DNA of 64,000 nt from Acinetobacter sp. B51(2017). GTDB lineage: Bacteria; Pseudomonadota; Gammaproteobacteria; Pseudomonadales; Moraxellaceae. The position numbers and the translations under genes were made by a program. The stretch spans positions 1-64,000 of the forward strand of contig NZ_PJRJ01000015.1 in NCBI RefSeq assembly GCF_003711395.1, given 5' to 3'. Positions 21,098-30,102 of the stretch are shown here, piece by piece (within the stretch, counting starts at the first letter, position 1; each line of letters starts with the position of its first letter). Below the pieces are notes generated by a model. That model saw nothing but the letters and a program-made list of their open reading frames with translations. It was not told the DNA's origin and did not search any database.

Positions 21098-21589
21098 ATG
21101 AGCTTATGTTCGCATGAACACCACAATGTCTTGCACGGCGTCCACGATCATCACAATGTGGCAGCACGTCTTGCAGAAGCAGAAAGCCTGTGTGCCAGCA
21201 GCGGCGCGCGTTTAACCCCATTACGTAAAGAAGTACTCGAACTCATTTTAAATGCCAAAGGCCCGATGGGTGCTTATGATTTATTGGCAAAAATCAAAGG
21301 TCAATCGGATCGTCCTGCAGCACCACCAACGGTATATCGCACTTTAGATTTTTTATTAGAAAAAGGTTTAATCCACCGTTTAACCTCGATTAATGCATAT
21401 ATCCCTTGTTGTCATCCGCGTGAAGGACACCAAGCTGCATTTTTAATTTGTACCCAATGTAAAGTGGTTAAAGAGGCTTCTGCACAAACCTTATTACAGC
21501 AATTAAAATCTTTAGCCGATGATGATGGCTTTACTCCACATCACAGCATTATTGAGATTTCTGGCATTTGCCAACAGTGTCAAGCCTAA
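21098..21589 (+). CDS. zur: Zinc uptake regulator Zur (Fur family)
   Basis: 163 aa from the ATG at 21098, with TGAGG seven bases upstream; a TTG two codons earlier is less likely. Winged-helix DNA-binding half (RLTPLRKEVLELIL, PPTVYRTLDFLLEKGLIHRL) and a dimerisation/metal half with CTQC and CQQC, the structural zinc site. The N-terminus has an extra His-rich stretch (HEHHNVLHGVHDHH). It represses zinc uptake when zinc is plentiful, probably through the palindrome at 20985. Its stop codon overlaps the znuC start (TAATG). Confidence 0.93.
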   Translation: MSLCSHEHHNVLHGVHDHHNVAARLAEAESLCASSGARLTPLRKEVLELILNAKGPMGAYDLLAKIKGQSDRPAAPPTVYRTLDFLLEKGLIHRLTSINAYIPCCHPREGHQAAFLICTQCKVVKEASAQTLLQQLKSLADDDGFTPHHSIIEISGICQQCQA

Positions 21590-22353
21590 TGAATAAGCCA
21601 CTAATTGAATTAAGCGGCATTCAAGTCCGTATTGATGAACGTGACATTTTAAAAAATGTCGATTTTAGCCTGCATCGCCAAGAGATTGTGACCTTAATTG
21701 GCCCCAATGGCGCCGGTAAATCGACTTTAATCAAAGTTTTACTTGGTATTATCAAACCTAAAGCTGGACAAGTGCATAGCCATAAAGCACTTAAGTTTTC
21801 TTATGTACCGCAAAAATTCAATCCATCACACAGCCTACCATTACGGGTGTGTGATTTATTGGCCTTAGAAAAATGCGATGCTGCCACTAAAGCTGAGGTT
21901 ATTCGTGACACAGGTATTAGCAAATTAGAATACTCAAAAGTACAACAACTTTCTGGTGGCGAGCGTCAACGGGTATTGATTGCACGGGCTTTATTACGTC
22001 AGCCAGATATCTTAGTGCTAGATGAACCGATGCAAGGCTTAGATATTCAATCTGAAGCTGAACTATACAATTATGTGAGCAGTTTACCCGCCAAATATGG
22101 CTGTGCCGTGCTCATGGTGTCACATGATTTACAATGGGTGATGCAAGGTACGCATCGTGTGGTGTGCCTTAATAAACATATTTGTTGCAGCGGGACACCT
22201 GCTAATGTGCAGCAGCATCCAGAATATCAAGCCATTTTTGGTACCAATCGCGTGTTCTATCAACATCATCATGATCATTGTGCACATGGTGATTCAGCGA
22301 CGCCATGCCAACATGATCCGCGCCCGCATATTCACCCAGAACCGGAAGTTTAA
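21589..22353 (+). CDS. znuC: Zinc ABC transporter, ATPase subunit
   Basis: 254 aa from the ATG that overlaps the zur stop by one base. Walker A GPNGAGKST (38-46), signature LSGGERQR (121-128), Walker B ILVLDEP (141-147), and H-loop MVSHD. The C-terminus is rich in His and Cys (HHHDHCAHGD, CQHDPRPHIH), a likely zinc-sensing or storage tail. It powers import with ZnuA and ZnuB. Confidence 0.95.
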   Translation: MNKPLIELSGIQVRIDERDILKNVDFSLHRQEIVTLIGPNGAGKSTLIKVLLGIIKPKAGQVHSHKALKFSYVPQKFNPSHSLPLRVCDLLALEKCDAATKAEVIRDTGISKLEYSKVQQLSGGERQRVLIARALLRQPDILVLDEPMQGLDIQSEAELYNYVSSLPAKYGCAVLMVSHDLQWVMQGTHRVVCLNKHICCSGTPANVQQHPEYQAIFGTNRVFYQHHHDHCAHGDSATPCQHDPRPHIHPEPEV

Positions 22354-22356
22354 AAC

Positions 22357-23157
22357 ATGATGGATTGGTTACAACTGCTGTTACCTGCATGGACAATGGG
22401 AACGCTACTCGTGTTTTTAACTGCGCCACTGGGTTGTTTAATGTTATGGCGTCGCATGTCATTTTTTGCCGACACCATGGCACATGGTACTTTATTAGGC
22501 GTTGCCATTGCAGGTGCAATGAGTCTACCCCTTTGGTTGGGTGTGACCTTTATTGCACTGTTATTAGTCGGCATCCTTTGGGTTTTACATGATCCACGTT
22601 TGCCAAATGATGCTTTGTTGGCACTGTGTTCTGCCACGTTACTCTGTTCAGGTTTATTGTTTATTCAACATATTCCGAGTTTACGTCCAGAGCTACTCAG
22701 TTATTTATTTGGCGATTTACTGCAAATTGCATGGTCAGATTTACCCATGTTTGCTGTGGTTATTGTGGCGGCCTTAGCGGTTTTATATAAATACTGGCAT
22801 CAACAAATTCAAATTGCCATTGACCCAGATATTGCCGTGAGTGAAGGCATTAACGCTCAATGGCAGCGTTTGGTATTTATGTTGCTGTTGGCTTTATTTA
22901 CAGTCTTGGCACTTAAAGCGGTTGGCTCATTGCTCATGGGCGCTTTATTGGTGATTCCTGCTTTAACCGCACGTTTACTGGCACACTCGCCTAAACAAAT
23001 GCTGATTTGGGCATTTGTGGTGGCGCAACTAGGCGTTAGTGTGGGTCTTTGGTCAAGCGCAGGACTCAATATTTCGAGTGGTTTAAGCATTGTCATTACA
23101 ATGTCGCTGCTGTTTGCCAGCATTTTTGCCGTGCAAAAACTGCGTAAAATCGCCTAA
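22357..23157 (+). CDS. znuB: Zinc ABC transporter, membrane subunit
   Basis: 266 aa, about eight membrane helices of the ABC-3 permease family. It contains the coupling-region pattern SFFADTMAHGTLLGVA. It starts three bases after znuC stops (two adjacent ATG codons are possible starts) and completes the operon. Confidence 0.94.
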   Translation: MMDWLQLLLPAWTMGTLLVFLTAPLGCLMLWRRMSFFADTMAHGTLLGVAIAGAMSLPLWLGVTFIALLLVGILWVLHDPRLPNDALLALCSATLLCSGLLFIQHIPSLRPELLSYLFGDLLQIAWSDLPMFAVVIVAALAVLYKYWHQQIQIAIDPDIAVSEGINAQWQRLVFMLLLALFTVLALKAVGSLLMGALLVIPALTARLLAHSPKQMLIWAFVVAQLGVSVGLWSSAGLNISSGLSIVITMSLLFASIFAVQKLRKIA

Positions 23158-23241
23158 TCGCACTCCCCTACCCTATTCTGTAGCAGCAAAATCGTTGAAA
23201 AAGCCAGCTAAACTGGTTATTTTGCTTTTTACCTACACTGT

Positions 23242-23259
23242 TGTCAGTGAATGCTTACA
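23242..23259 (+). promoter_or_regulatory. GacA-type upstream activating box
   Basis: TGTCAG-N6-CTTACA differs by one base from the GacA consensus TGTAAG-N6-CTTACA known upstream of rsmX/Y/Z genes. It is centred about 66 bases before the inferred RNA start; a -10-like TATTCT lies at 23304-23309. Confidence 0.65.
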
Positions 23260-23315
23260 CAGCATAACGCCAATCGTGAATTTGGCATTTTTGCAGTTTA
23301 GCTTATTCTGATCAC

Positions 23316-23450
23316 ATCAGGAACAGGAAGTTCCAGAACATAAAACAACGATAATAAGTTCTTGCATCAGGAACGTGAGGTACGACAGGAGTTATACCTA
23401 AACATACCCCATATAGAATAGCTCGACAGGATGTCTGGCTATTCTTTTAT
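23316..23450 (+). ncRNA. CsrA/RsmA-sequestering small RNA (RsmX/Y/Z-like)
   Basis: About 135 nt, the size of Pseudomonas RsmX/Y/Z. It holds five CAGGA motifs (23318, 23324, 23368, 23386, 23427), where about 0.1 is expected by chance. Three are displayed in hairpin loops: GGAAC-AGGAA-GTTCC (23320-23334), GGTA.GAC-AGGA-GTT.TACC (23379-23398), and GAC-AGGAT-GTC inside the terminator stem. CAGGA(U/A)G is the repeat of CsrB-type RNAs. A GacA-like box and a -10 precede it. RNAs of this class titrate CsrA/RsmA away from mRNA targets under GacS/GacA control. Family assignment is inference from motifs; the exact 5' end is a guess. Confidence 0.75.
23415..23450 (+). terminator. Terminator of the Rsm-like RNA, with a CAGGA in its loop
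   Basis: AGAATAGC (23415-23422) / GCTATTCT (23438-23445), inner GAC/GTC pairing around AGGAT, then TTTATT. It also lies at the end of the convergent LysE gene. Confidence 0.8.
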
Positions 23451-24067
23451 TGGTGTACCAAGCTTAGTAAAATAGCCGCACCCGCAAATAAAGTCGCAAA
23501 ACTTTTATTCATTATTTTTTGTTGTTTAGCGGATTTAAGCAAGCGTAACACTTTAGCAGCAAGCCCCGTATAGCCTGCCATAACAATCAAATCAATACAG
23601 ATCATAGTGACTGCCATAATCAGATATTGTGGCCACTGTGGTCGTGATAAATCTAAGAATTGCGGCAAGACCGCAAGTAAAAATACAATTGCTTTCGGAT
23701 TACTCATATTGACTAAAAAGCCACTCATGACCAATTTGGCGGCCGACTTAGTCGGTTGTTCATGTGCAATCGCAATATTTTGTACGGGTGCGCGCCATTG
23801 CAAATAAGCGAGATACAATAAATAAGCCACCCCAAACCATTTCACCGCTAAAAATGCCCACGGACTGGTGGCAAAGAGTACCCCTGCCCCTGCAGCCACA
23901 ATGCCAATTTGTAGCAATAAAGCCAATTGCAAACCTAATGCATTCCAATAGCCACGGCGAAAACCATAGTTGAGCCCACTTGACATTGAAGCAATTGCCC
24001 CAGCCCCAGGCGAAATACTAATCACCCAACATGCCAACATAAAACCAAGCCAAAGCTGATAAGACAT
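23447..24067 (-). CDS. LysE/RhtB family amino-acid exporter
   Basis: 206 aa, about six membrane helices. The family N-terminal motif ISPGAGAIASMSSGLNYGFRRG is clear, and so is the central GFLVNMSNPKA. It exports amino acids or similar small molecules; the substrate is not predictable. It converges on the Rsm-like RNA, and its last codons overlap that RNA's 3' end. Confidence 0.85.
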   Translation of the reverse strand: MSYQLWLGFMLACWVISISPGAGAIASMSSGLNYGFRRGYWNALGLQLALLLQIGIVAAGAGVLFATSPWAFLAVKWFGVAYLLYLAYLQWRAPVQNIAIAHEQPTKSAAKLVMSGFLVNMSNPKAIVFLLAVLPQFLDLSRPQWPQYLIMAVTMICIDLIVMAGYTGLAAKVLRLLKSAKQQKIMNKSFATLFAGAAILLSLVHQ

Positions 24068-24224
24068 TTTCGCGACCTACAACTAAAATTGGCCTTATTA
24101 TATGACTTTTACAGCAGATTGACTGAAGCAATTGTGCTGAAATTTTCCACCTACCCTATGCAGTGGATATTGGCTCGGGCACAATAGCCCACAGCCATAT
24201 AGCAATTATTTTAAGGAGCTTAGT

Positions 24225-25148
24225 GTGACCGCTCAATCCGTCATTCTGCCATTACCTTCTGATCACGCCCGCTTTATTGTTTTACGTCTCAAAGACTTAA
24301 AACCAAATGAACTCAAACAACAACTTGCAGCACTGTTTAGTACCCGTGATCGTTTAATCACCCAACACCCACAAGCGCAAGTCAAAACCGCAGTCGCATT
24401 TGGGCCAGAACTCTGGCAACAACTCCATGACCAAACACCTGAAGGCTTTAAACAACTCGAAGCGATTCATGGTTCATTTCACATGCCTGTGGTTGCAGCC
24501 GATGTTTTAATTCATATTGCCGCACAGCGCACCGACATTTGCTTTGCCTTAAGCCAAGCTTTCTTTGATGGGATTCAAGATAAAGTTGAAGTTTTAGATG
24601 AACGCGTCTGCTTCCGCAATTTTGACGGTCGTGATTTAACAGGTTTTATTGATGGCACAGAGAATCCACAATTCCCAGATGACCGTGCAGAAACTGCCTT
24701 ATTGCCTGAAGATGCAGGTATATTTGCCGATGGCTCATTTGTCTTTGCCCAACGTTATGCGCATGATTTAGAAAAATGGAAACGCTTGAAAGTAGATGCG
24801 CAAGAACAAGTCATTGGTCGTACCAAACTAGAAAGCATTGAACTTGATGATGAGATTAAACCTGCCAATGCACATACCGCACGCGCCATTGTCGAAGACG
24901 ATACAGGTGAGGAATTAGCAATCTTACGTCATTCATTGCCATACGGTGATGGGGGTGGTGATCAAGGTCTGTTCTTTATTGCTTATACCAACGATTTAAG
25001 CATTATTGATCAAATGTTATTGCAAATGTTTGGCAGCAGTGGCGATGGTATTCATGACCGTCTGCTTCATTTTGTAAGCCCTAAAGATGGTGCCTATTAC
25101 TTTGCCCCAAGTGAAGAATTACTCGAAGATATTTTAGCAGCAGAATAA
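24225..25148 (+). CDS. DyP-type heme peroxidase
   Basis: 307 aa, ferredoxin-like fold enzyme. Catalytic Asp143 is in GFIDGTENP, the proximal heme ligand is probably His217 (NAHTAR), and Arg235 is in LRHSLPYG. It lacks a signal peptide and resembles the cytoplasmic YfeX/class B group. It starts at GTG with AAGGAG six bases upstream. It oxidises porphyrins or dyes with H2O2 in relatives; the natural substrate is uncertain. A strong terminator follows. Confidence 0.9.
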   Translation: MTAQSVILPLPSDHARFIVLRLKDLKPNELKQQLAALFSTRDRLITQHPQAQVKTAVAFGPELWQQLHDQTPEGFKQLEAIHGSFHMPVVAADVLIHIAAQRTDICFALSQAFFDGIQDKVEVLDERVCFRNFDGRDLTGFIDGTENPQFPDDRAETALLPEDAGIFADGSFVFAQRYAHDLEKWKRLKVDAQEQVIGRTKLESIELDDEIKPANAHTARAIVEDDTGEELAILRHSLPYGDGGGDQGLFFIAYTNDLSIIDQMLLQMFGSSGDGIHDRLLHFVSPKDGAYYFAPSEELLEDILAAE

Positions 25149-25174
25149 AAAAAGGCGCTTCAAGCGCCTTTTTT
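25148..25174. terminator. Bidirectional terminator (DyP / malic enzyme)
   Basis: GGCGC-TTCAA-GCGCC stem flanked by A- and T-runs, between convergent genes. Confidence 0.9.
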
Positions 25175-25176
25175 AT

Positions 25177-26883
25177 TTAAAAAGTTACACGTCGATATGG
25201 ACGATACTGCGGTGTCCAAAAATTGCTTTCAATCATTTTTTCTAGGGCTGCATCTTCAATAATCGGTGCAACCCCATCTGCCATGGCTGCTTTAGCCACT
25301 CTAAAGGCAATGAAACGTGACACTTGCTGAATTTGGTCAATTTCAGGTAATAAGTCAGCGCTAATGTCCTGCAATTTAGGTGAACATTCCGCTAAAGCAT
25401 TACTCGATGCCATCAGCATATGATCTGTCACTCTTGTCGCCCCAACGGCAATAACCCCTAAACCAATACCAGGGAAAATATAGGAGTTATTACATTGCGA
25501 AATATTGTAGATTTTGCCTTGATAATTCACAGGAGCAAAAGGACTTCCCGTTGCAATTAAAGCACGACCTTCCGTCCACGCAATCACATCACTTGGTACA
25601 GCTTCTACTCGAGATGTCGGGTTAGACAGTGGCAATACAATTGGATGCTCACAATGGCTGGCCATGGTTTTAATCACTTCTTCTGTGAATAAGCCTGGTT
25701 GACCTGACACACCAATTAATACAGTCGGTTTAGCATGTTTCACCACATCTATTAGCGAAATCATGTCATTGACATCTGCCCATTGGCTTACATATGCTGA
25801 GTTTTGCGCTAATTTACTCTGGAAATCTAATAAATTCGGCTGATTATCAGTAATTAAACCAAAACGATCAACCATAAAGACGCGTGCGCGCGCTTCAAGA
25901 TCAGTTAAACCTTCTGCCACCATTTGCGCCACGATTTGTTCAGCAATACCGCAACCTGCCGAACCTGCACCTAAGAAAGCCACCACTTGATCTTTTAACT
26001 GTTTACCTGCTGCACGGCTGGCTGCAATTAAACTACCTACCGCAACCGCGGCCGTACCTTGAATATCATCATTAAAACAGCAGACTTGATCACGATATTT
26101 GTTGAGCAATGGCATGGCATTTTTTTGCGCAAAGTCTTCAAACTGGATTAATGCATGCGGCCAACGGCGTTGAATCGCTGCAATCACTTCATCTACAAAT
26201 GCGTAATATTCATCACCGCTAATCCGTGGCTGTGCCAGCCCCATATAAATTGGATCATTCAGTAATTGCTGGTTGTTGGTGCCTACATCTAAAGTAATAG
26301 GTAAAGTATAGGCTGGGCTAATCCCACCACATGCGGTATACAGCGATAGTTTACCAATCGGAATCCCCATACCGCCAATGCCTTGGTCACCTAAACCTAA
26401 AATGCGTTCACCATCTGTAATGACAATTACTTTTACGTTTTTCTTAGTGACGTTATGCAAAATATCGTCAATATGACCACGGTCAGCGTGTGAAATAAAC
26501 ACCCCGCGATGACGACGATAAATATCCGAGAAACGCTGACAAGCTTCACCTACCGTTGGAGTATAGATAATCGGCATCATTTCACTTAAATGATTTTCAA
26601 TTAAGTGATAAAACAAAGTCTCATTGGTATCTTGAATATTACGTAAATAGATATGACGATTAATATCATCATTAAAAGCGCAATATTGCTGATAAGAACG
26701 CTGACTTTGCTCCTCTATGCTTTCAATGGCATGTGGGATTAAGCCATGCAAATTAAATTTGCTACGCTCTTCTGCGGTAAATGCAGAACCTTTGTTTAAT
26801 AAGGGCAATTCAAGCAGGTTATGGCCTGCATAAGGAAGGTATAGTGGTTTATTAAAATCGTCTACGGTCATGCCTAAGCTCAT
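25177..26883 (-). CDS. maeA: NAD-dependent malic enzyme
   Basis: 568 aa, the size of the E. coli SfcA/MaeA type. Oxidatively decarboxylates malate to pyruvate. The malic domain includes [14 protein letters not shown], the catalytic Tyr and the metal site ending [13 protein letters not shown]. The NAD Rossmann motif is [14 protein letters not shown], and [11 protein letters not shown] is conserved. The first ATG is used; an internal ATG four codons later (MTVDD) is possible. Confidence 0.95.
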   Translation of the reverse strand: MSLGMTVDDFNKPLYLPYAGHNLLELPLLNKGSAFTAEERSKFNLHGLIPHAIESIEEQSQRSYQQYCAFNDDINRHIYLRNIQDTNETLFYHLIENHLSEMMPIIYTPTVGEACQRFSDIYRRHRGVFISHADRGHIDDILHNVTKKNVKVIVITDGERILGLGDQGIGGMGIPIGKLSLYTACGGISPAYTLPITLDVGTNNQQLLNDPIYMGLAQPRISGDEYYAFVDEVIAAIQRRWPHALIQFEDFAQKNAMPLLNKYRDQVCCFNDDIQGTAAVAVGSLIAASRAAGKQLKDQVVAFLGAGSAGCGIAEQIVAQMVAEGLTDLEARARVFMVDRFGLITDNQPNLLDFQSKLAQNSAYVSQWADVNDMISLIDVVKHAKPTVLIGVSGQPGLFTEEVIKTMASHCEHPIVLPLSNPTSRVEAVPSDVIAWTEGRALIATGSPFAPVNYQGKIYNISQCNNSYIFPGIGLGVIAVGATRVTDHMLMASSNALAECSPKLQDISADLLPEIDQIQQVSRFIAFRVAKAAMADGVAPIIEDAALEKMIESNFWTPQYRPYRRVTF

Positions 26884-27107
26884 TATTGTTTCTGCAAATA
26901 CGGGGTTGGCTGTTCGACCCCTTGCTTAAAGATGTCTAAGCTTAACCCTATTTTCAAGCAAATGTACATTTCTTAAATTAATAATGATATTAAACTAATT
27001 TTTTTAATTAATAGTCCTAAGCTCTAAGTTAAATCTAGTGTTTTTCAGCTCGCGTTAGATATGCCTTCTGTGATCTGTAGCTACAGGCCTTATTTTACAA
27101 AGGGTTG

Positions 27108-27164
27108 ATGCTCATGTTAAAGAAAACAATTCTTAAAATGATTCAGCCCGCCTTAAATATCTAG
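27108..27164 (+). CDS. Possible small peptide (16-18 aa), unproven
   Basis: ATG at 27108 or 27114, with AAAGGG at 27099-27104. The peptide from 27114 is MLKKTILKMIQPALNI, basic and amphipathic, and an imperfect hairpin with a T-run follows 20 bases later. Such short frames arise by chance, so confidence is low. Confidence 0.22.
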   Translation: MLMLKKTILKMIQPALNI

Positions 27165-27183
27165 CTAAATTTTGTCTGTGAGT

Positions 27184-27215
27184 TAGCTCTATGTATACAT
27201 CTGGCTATATTTTTT
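27184..27215 (+). terminator. Terminator-like hairpin in the maeA-argS gap
   Basis: TAGC and ATGTA pair with TACAT and GGCTA around an internal loop (27184-27207), followed by a T-run. The stem is imperfect. Confidence 0.35.
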
Positions 27216-27489
27216 ATCTAAATGACAAATATCGGCATTTTAAAGTTTAGACCTTATCATCCCACAGATTTTTCTTTATTTATCTTATTTATATTTAAAG
27301 GATTTTTTTTAAAGAATTAATATTTGAATGACATTAGCCTGTAAATACACTATTTTTTGCCATGCTTATCGCAATTTAAGCTGCAAGAAAAAAATCGTAC
27401 ATTATTTATTCACAACAAATGCCTTCACCTAAAGGCGTGGAAATTTGCTATATTTGCTGTTTTTCTGCGACCTTTATTTTCGACTGAAT

Positions 27490-29280
27490 ATGAACACGGC
27501 AATCCAAGCAGCGCTCGATCATGCAGTGCAAGCCCTTCAAGCTGAAGGTGTACTCCCATCCGACTTTAATAACAGTGGTAACTTAACGCGTACTAAAGAC
27601 CGCAGTCACGGTGACTTTGCGTCAAATATCGCCATGATCGCGTCGAAAGCTGCGGGTATGAAGCCTCGTGATTTAGCGGAAAAGATTTTAGCAGCTCTTC
27701 CTGAAGTTGCAGATATTAGCAAGGCTGAAATCGCAGGCCCAGGTTTTATTAACTTCTTCTTAAATGCCGATCAACGTTTTGCGGTGCTTGATGCGATTCA
27801 AGCCCAAGCAGCAGAATTTGGTCGTACGCAAGTGAATGCACAAAAACGTGTGCAAGTTGAATTTGTATCTGCTAACCCAACTTCTAGCCTGCATGTGGGT
27901 CATGGTCGTGGTGCAGCTTACGGTATGACCGTAGCAAACCTGTTAGAAGCAACTGGTGCCACTGTTGACCGCGAATATTATGTTAACGATGCTGGTCGTC
28001 AAATGGATATCTTGGCGACTTCAACCTACCTACGTTATTTAGAATTAACAGGTCAAGAACTTGTTTTCCCTAAAAATGCTTACCAAGGCGACTATGTCAA
28101 AGAAATCGCGCAAAGCATTATCAATCAAGATGGTGATGCACACGTACGTCCGGTAGCAGATGTCTACAAAGACGTACCTGAAGACGTACAATTTGCCGCT
28201 GAACTTGATGCAGATGGCAACAAAGTGGTGTTATCTGGCGATAAAGAAAAACACATTGATGGTTTAATCCATAATTCTCAAGCCTTAATTGGTGAAGGCT
28301 ACCGTGTCTTCCATCAAGCAGCGTTAAAAGCGATTCTTGATGATATTAAAGATGACCTTGGCGAGTTTGGTGTAACGTTTAATCAATGGTTTAGTGAAGC
28401 CTCTTTAACTGAAAAAATTGAAGAAGCGTTACAGACTTTAGACCAACGTGGCTTCCTTTACGAAAAAGACGGCAACATTTGGTTTAAATCAACTGAATTT
28501 GGTGATGAAAAAGACCGCGTAGTGAAACGTCGTAACGGTCAAACCACTTATTTCGCTTCTGACATCGCTTACCACTTGAACAAACTGCAACGTGGTTATA
28601 CAGACATCGTAGATATCTGGGGTTCTGACCACCATGGTTATATCGCACGTGTGAAAGCTGCGATTGATGCTTTAGGTTATGACTCTAAAAAGCTAACTGT
28701 ACTGTTAGTGCAGTTTGTCAGCTTATGGCGTGGTGGCGAGATGGTACAAATGTCATCTCGTTCAGGTCAGTTCGTAACTTTACGTGACCTACGTAAAGAA
28801 GTCGGCAACGATGCCGCACGTTTCTACTACGTGATGCGTAAATCAGAGCAACACATTGACTTTGACTTAGACTTAGCTGTATCACAAAGCAAAGACAACG
28901 CGGTGTACTACATCCAATATGCGCATGCGCGTATCTGCCGTATGTTAGAAAAAGCAGCGTCTTTAAATATCAACTTTGATGTGGCAACTGCGCGTGCCTT
29001 AGCCGCAAAACTTGAGCTCGATGCTGAAACTGAAATTTTAGCTAAACTTGCAGCTTACCCTGAAATTGTAGCGCGTGCTGCCAACAGCTACGAACCGCAT
29101 CAAGTAGGTAACTATTTAAAAGAATTGGCTGCGTTATTCCACGGTTGGTATAACGAAAACAAAGTCTTAGGTGACGATGCTGAACTCACTCAAGCACGTT
29201 TACTGTTGTCTGTGAATGTACAACAAGTGCTCCGTAATGGTTTAGAGTTATTGGGCGTATCTGCACCAGAAAGCATGTAA
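27490..29280 (+). CDS. argS: Arginyl-tRNA synthetase
   Basis: 596 aa, class I synthetase that charges tRNA-Arg. The HIGH motif is HVGH (135-138). The KMSKS-equivalent is the degenerate MSSRSG, usual for ArgRS. N-terminal Add1-like domain and C-terminal DALR anticodon domain are both complete. The start is the ATG at 27490; the frame extends 15 codons upstream with hydrophobic residues untypical of ArgRS. Confidence 0.97.
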   Translation: MNTAIQAALDHAVQALQAEGVLPSDFNNSGNLTRTKDRSHGDFASNIAMIASKAAGMKPRDLAEKILAALPEVADISKAEIAGPGFINFFLNADQRFAVLDAIQAQAAEFGRTQVNAQKRVQVEFVSANPTSSLHVGHGRGAAYGMTVANLLEATGATVDREYYVNDAGRQMDILATSTYLRYLELTGQELVFPKNAYQGDYVKEIAQSIINQDGDAHVRPVADVYKDVPEDVQFAAELDADGNKVVLSGDKEKHIDGLIHNSQALIGEGYRVFHQAALKAILDDIKDDLGEFGVTFNQWFSEASLTEKIEEALQTLDQRGFLYEKDGNIWFKSTEFGDEKDRVVKRRNGQTTYFASDIAYHLNKLQRGYTDIVDIWGSDHHGYIARVKAAIDALGYDSKKLTVLLVQFVSLWRGGEMVQMSSRSGQFVTLRDLRKEVGNDAARFYYVMRKSEQHIDFDLDLAVSQSKDNAVYYIQYAHARICRMLEKAASLNINFDVATARALAAKLELDAETEILAKLAAYPEIVARAANSYEPHQVGNYLKELAALFHGWYNENKVLGDDAELTQARLLLSVNVQQVLRNGLELLGVSAPESM

Positions 29281-29302
29281 TTGCTTAAAAATAACTGCTT
29301 TA

Positions 29303-29332
29303 TTGCTGCTAAAAATCAGTTTTTAGCAGCAA
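29303..29332. terminator. Hairpin after argS
   Basis: Perfect 13-bp stem TTGCTGCTAAAAA / TTTTTAGCAGCAA with loop TCAG. It has no following T-run, so it may stabilise the 3' end rather than terminate. Confidence 0.5.
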
Positions 29333-29474
29333 GACTCAACTACAGCAGACATTTCAGCTTAACGATGTAAGTAATTGTTATGACATCGTGACGAGTAAGG
29401 CTTAAGGTTTGACTTTAAGCCTTCGAGTCGCTACAAGTGGTTTATTCACTCGATCTGTTAAAAAGGACATCTAC

Positions 29475-30074
29475 GTGTTTGGAAAAACGCAACGCGGCGT
29501 ATCTGAACGACCGAATAAGCAAAAGAAACCGCTCATCCCGACATGGTTGTGGATGCTTGTGGTGATTTTAATTGTGCTTTGTTTTGCTGTCGCATTGATG
29601 CTGTGGAAACCGTGGTCACCTGTACAGACCAATACCCAAGTAGCTCCTGAACAAACTCAAGAAGATATCAATAAAGATTACCGTTTTTATGAATTGCTGC
29701 CACAACAACAAGTGACGCCAATTCCAGAGCAAGCTGTCCCTGAGAATAAAAGCAGCAATGCTGTGGTGATTATCGAAGCACCTGAAGCACCTGCCTCAGA
29801 AACAAATCCAAATCAAACCGGTTTAATGAGCACAGAAGAAGCCAAGAGTAACTATATTTTACAAGTACGTAGTTATAACGACCCTGATCAAGCCGATGCG
29901 CGCCGTGCCGAAATTATCCTGAATGGTTTATCGGCAGATGTACTCAAAATTGAAGAAAATGGCGAAACTTGGTATCGCGTGATTTCAGGCCCTTATGAAT
30001 CGCAAGATGCTGCTGTTAGCGCCCAGCAAACCTTACAACATAGTGGTATTGACTCCATTGTAGTCAAACGCTAA
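29475..30074 (+). CDS. SPOR-domain protein (FtsN-like)
   Basis: 199 aa starting at a GTG (29475) with AAAGGA eight bases upstream. A short basic cytoplasmic N-terminus is followed by one membrane helix (about 26-45, LWMLVVILIVLCFAVALML). Then come a Pro/Glu/Gln-rich periplasmic linker and a C-terminal SPOR domain (about 125-199) that binds denuded peptidoglycan at division sites. The gene order argS-SPOR protein is the place where ftsN lies in many gamma-proteobacteria, so it may be FtsN, although the sequence similarity outside SPOR is low. Confidence 0.82.
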   Translation: MFGKTQRGVSERPNKQKKPLIPTWLWMLVVILIVLCFAVALMLWKPWSPVQTNTQVAPEQTQEDINKDYRFYELLPQQQVTPIPEQAVPENKSSNAVVIIEAPEAPASETNPNQTGLMSTEEAKSNYILQVRSYNDPDQADARRAEIILNGLSADVLKIEENGETWYRVISGPYESQDAAVSAQQTLQHSGIDSIVVKR

Positions 30075-30102
30075 AAAAAGCGACCGAAATGGTCGCTTTT
30101 TT
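30074..30102. terminator. Bidirectional terminator (SPOR gene / GST gene)
   Basis: GCGACC-GAAAT-GGTCGC stem with A- and T-runs between convergent genes. Confidence 0.9.

Larger units (their letters stand above)
26884..27489 (+). other. 606-base AT-rich gap with a possible small ORF
   Basis: Upstream region of both maeA and argS. It contains a CTGTAGCTACAG palindrome (27075-27086), a possible micro-ORF (27108-27164) and a terminator-like hairpin (27184-27215). No known RNA motif or operator is recognised. Confidence 0.4.
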
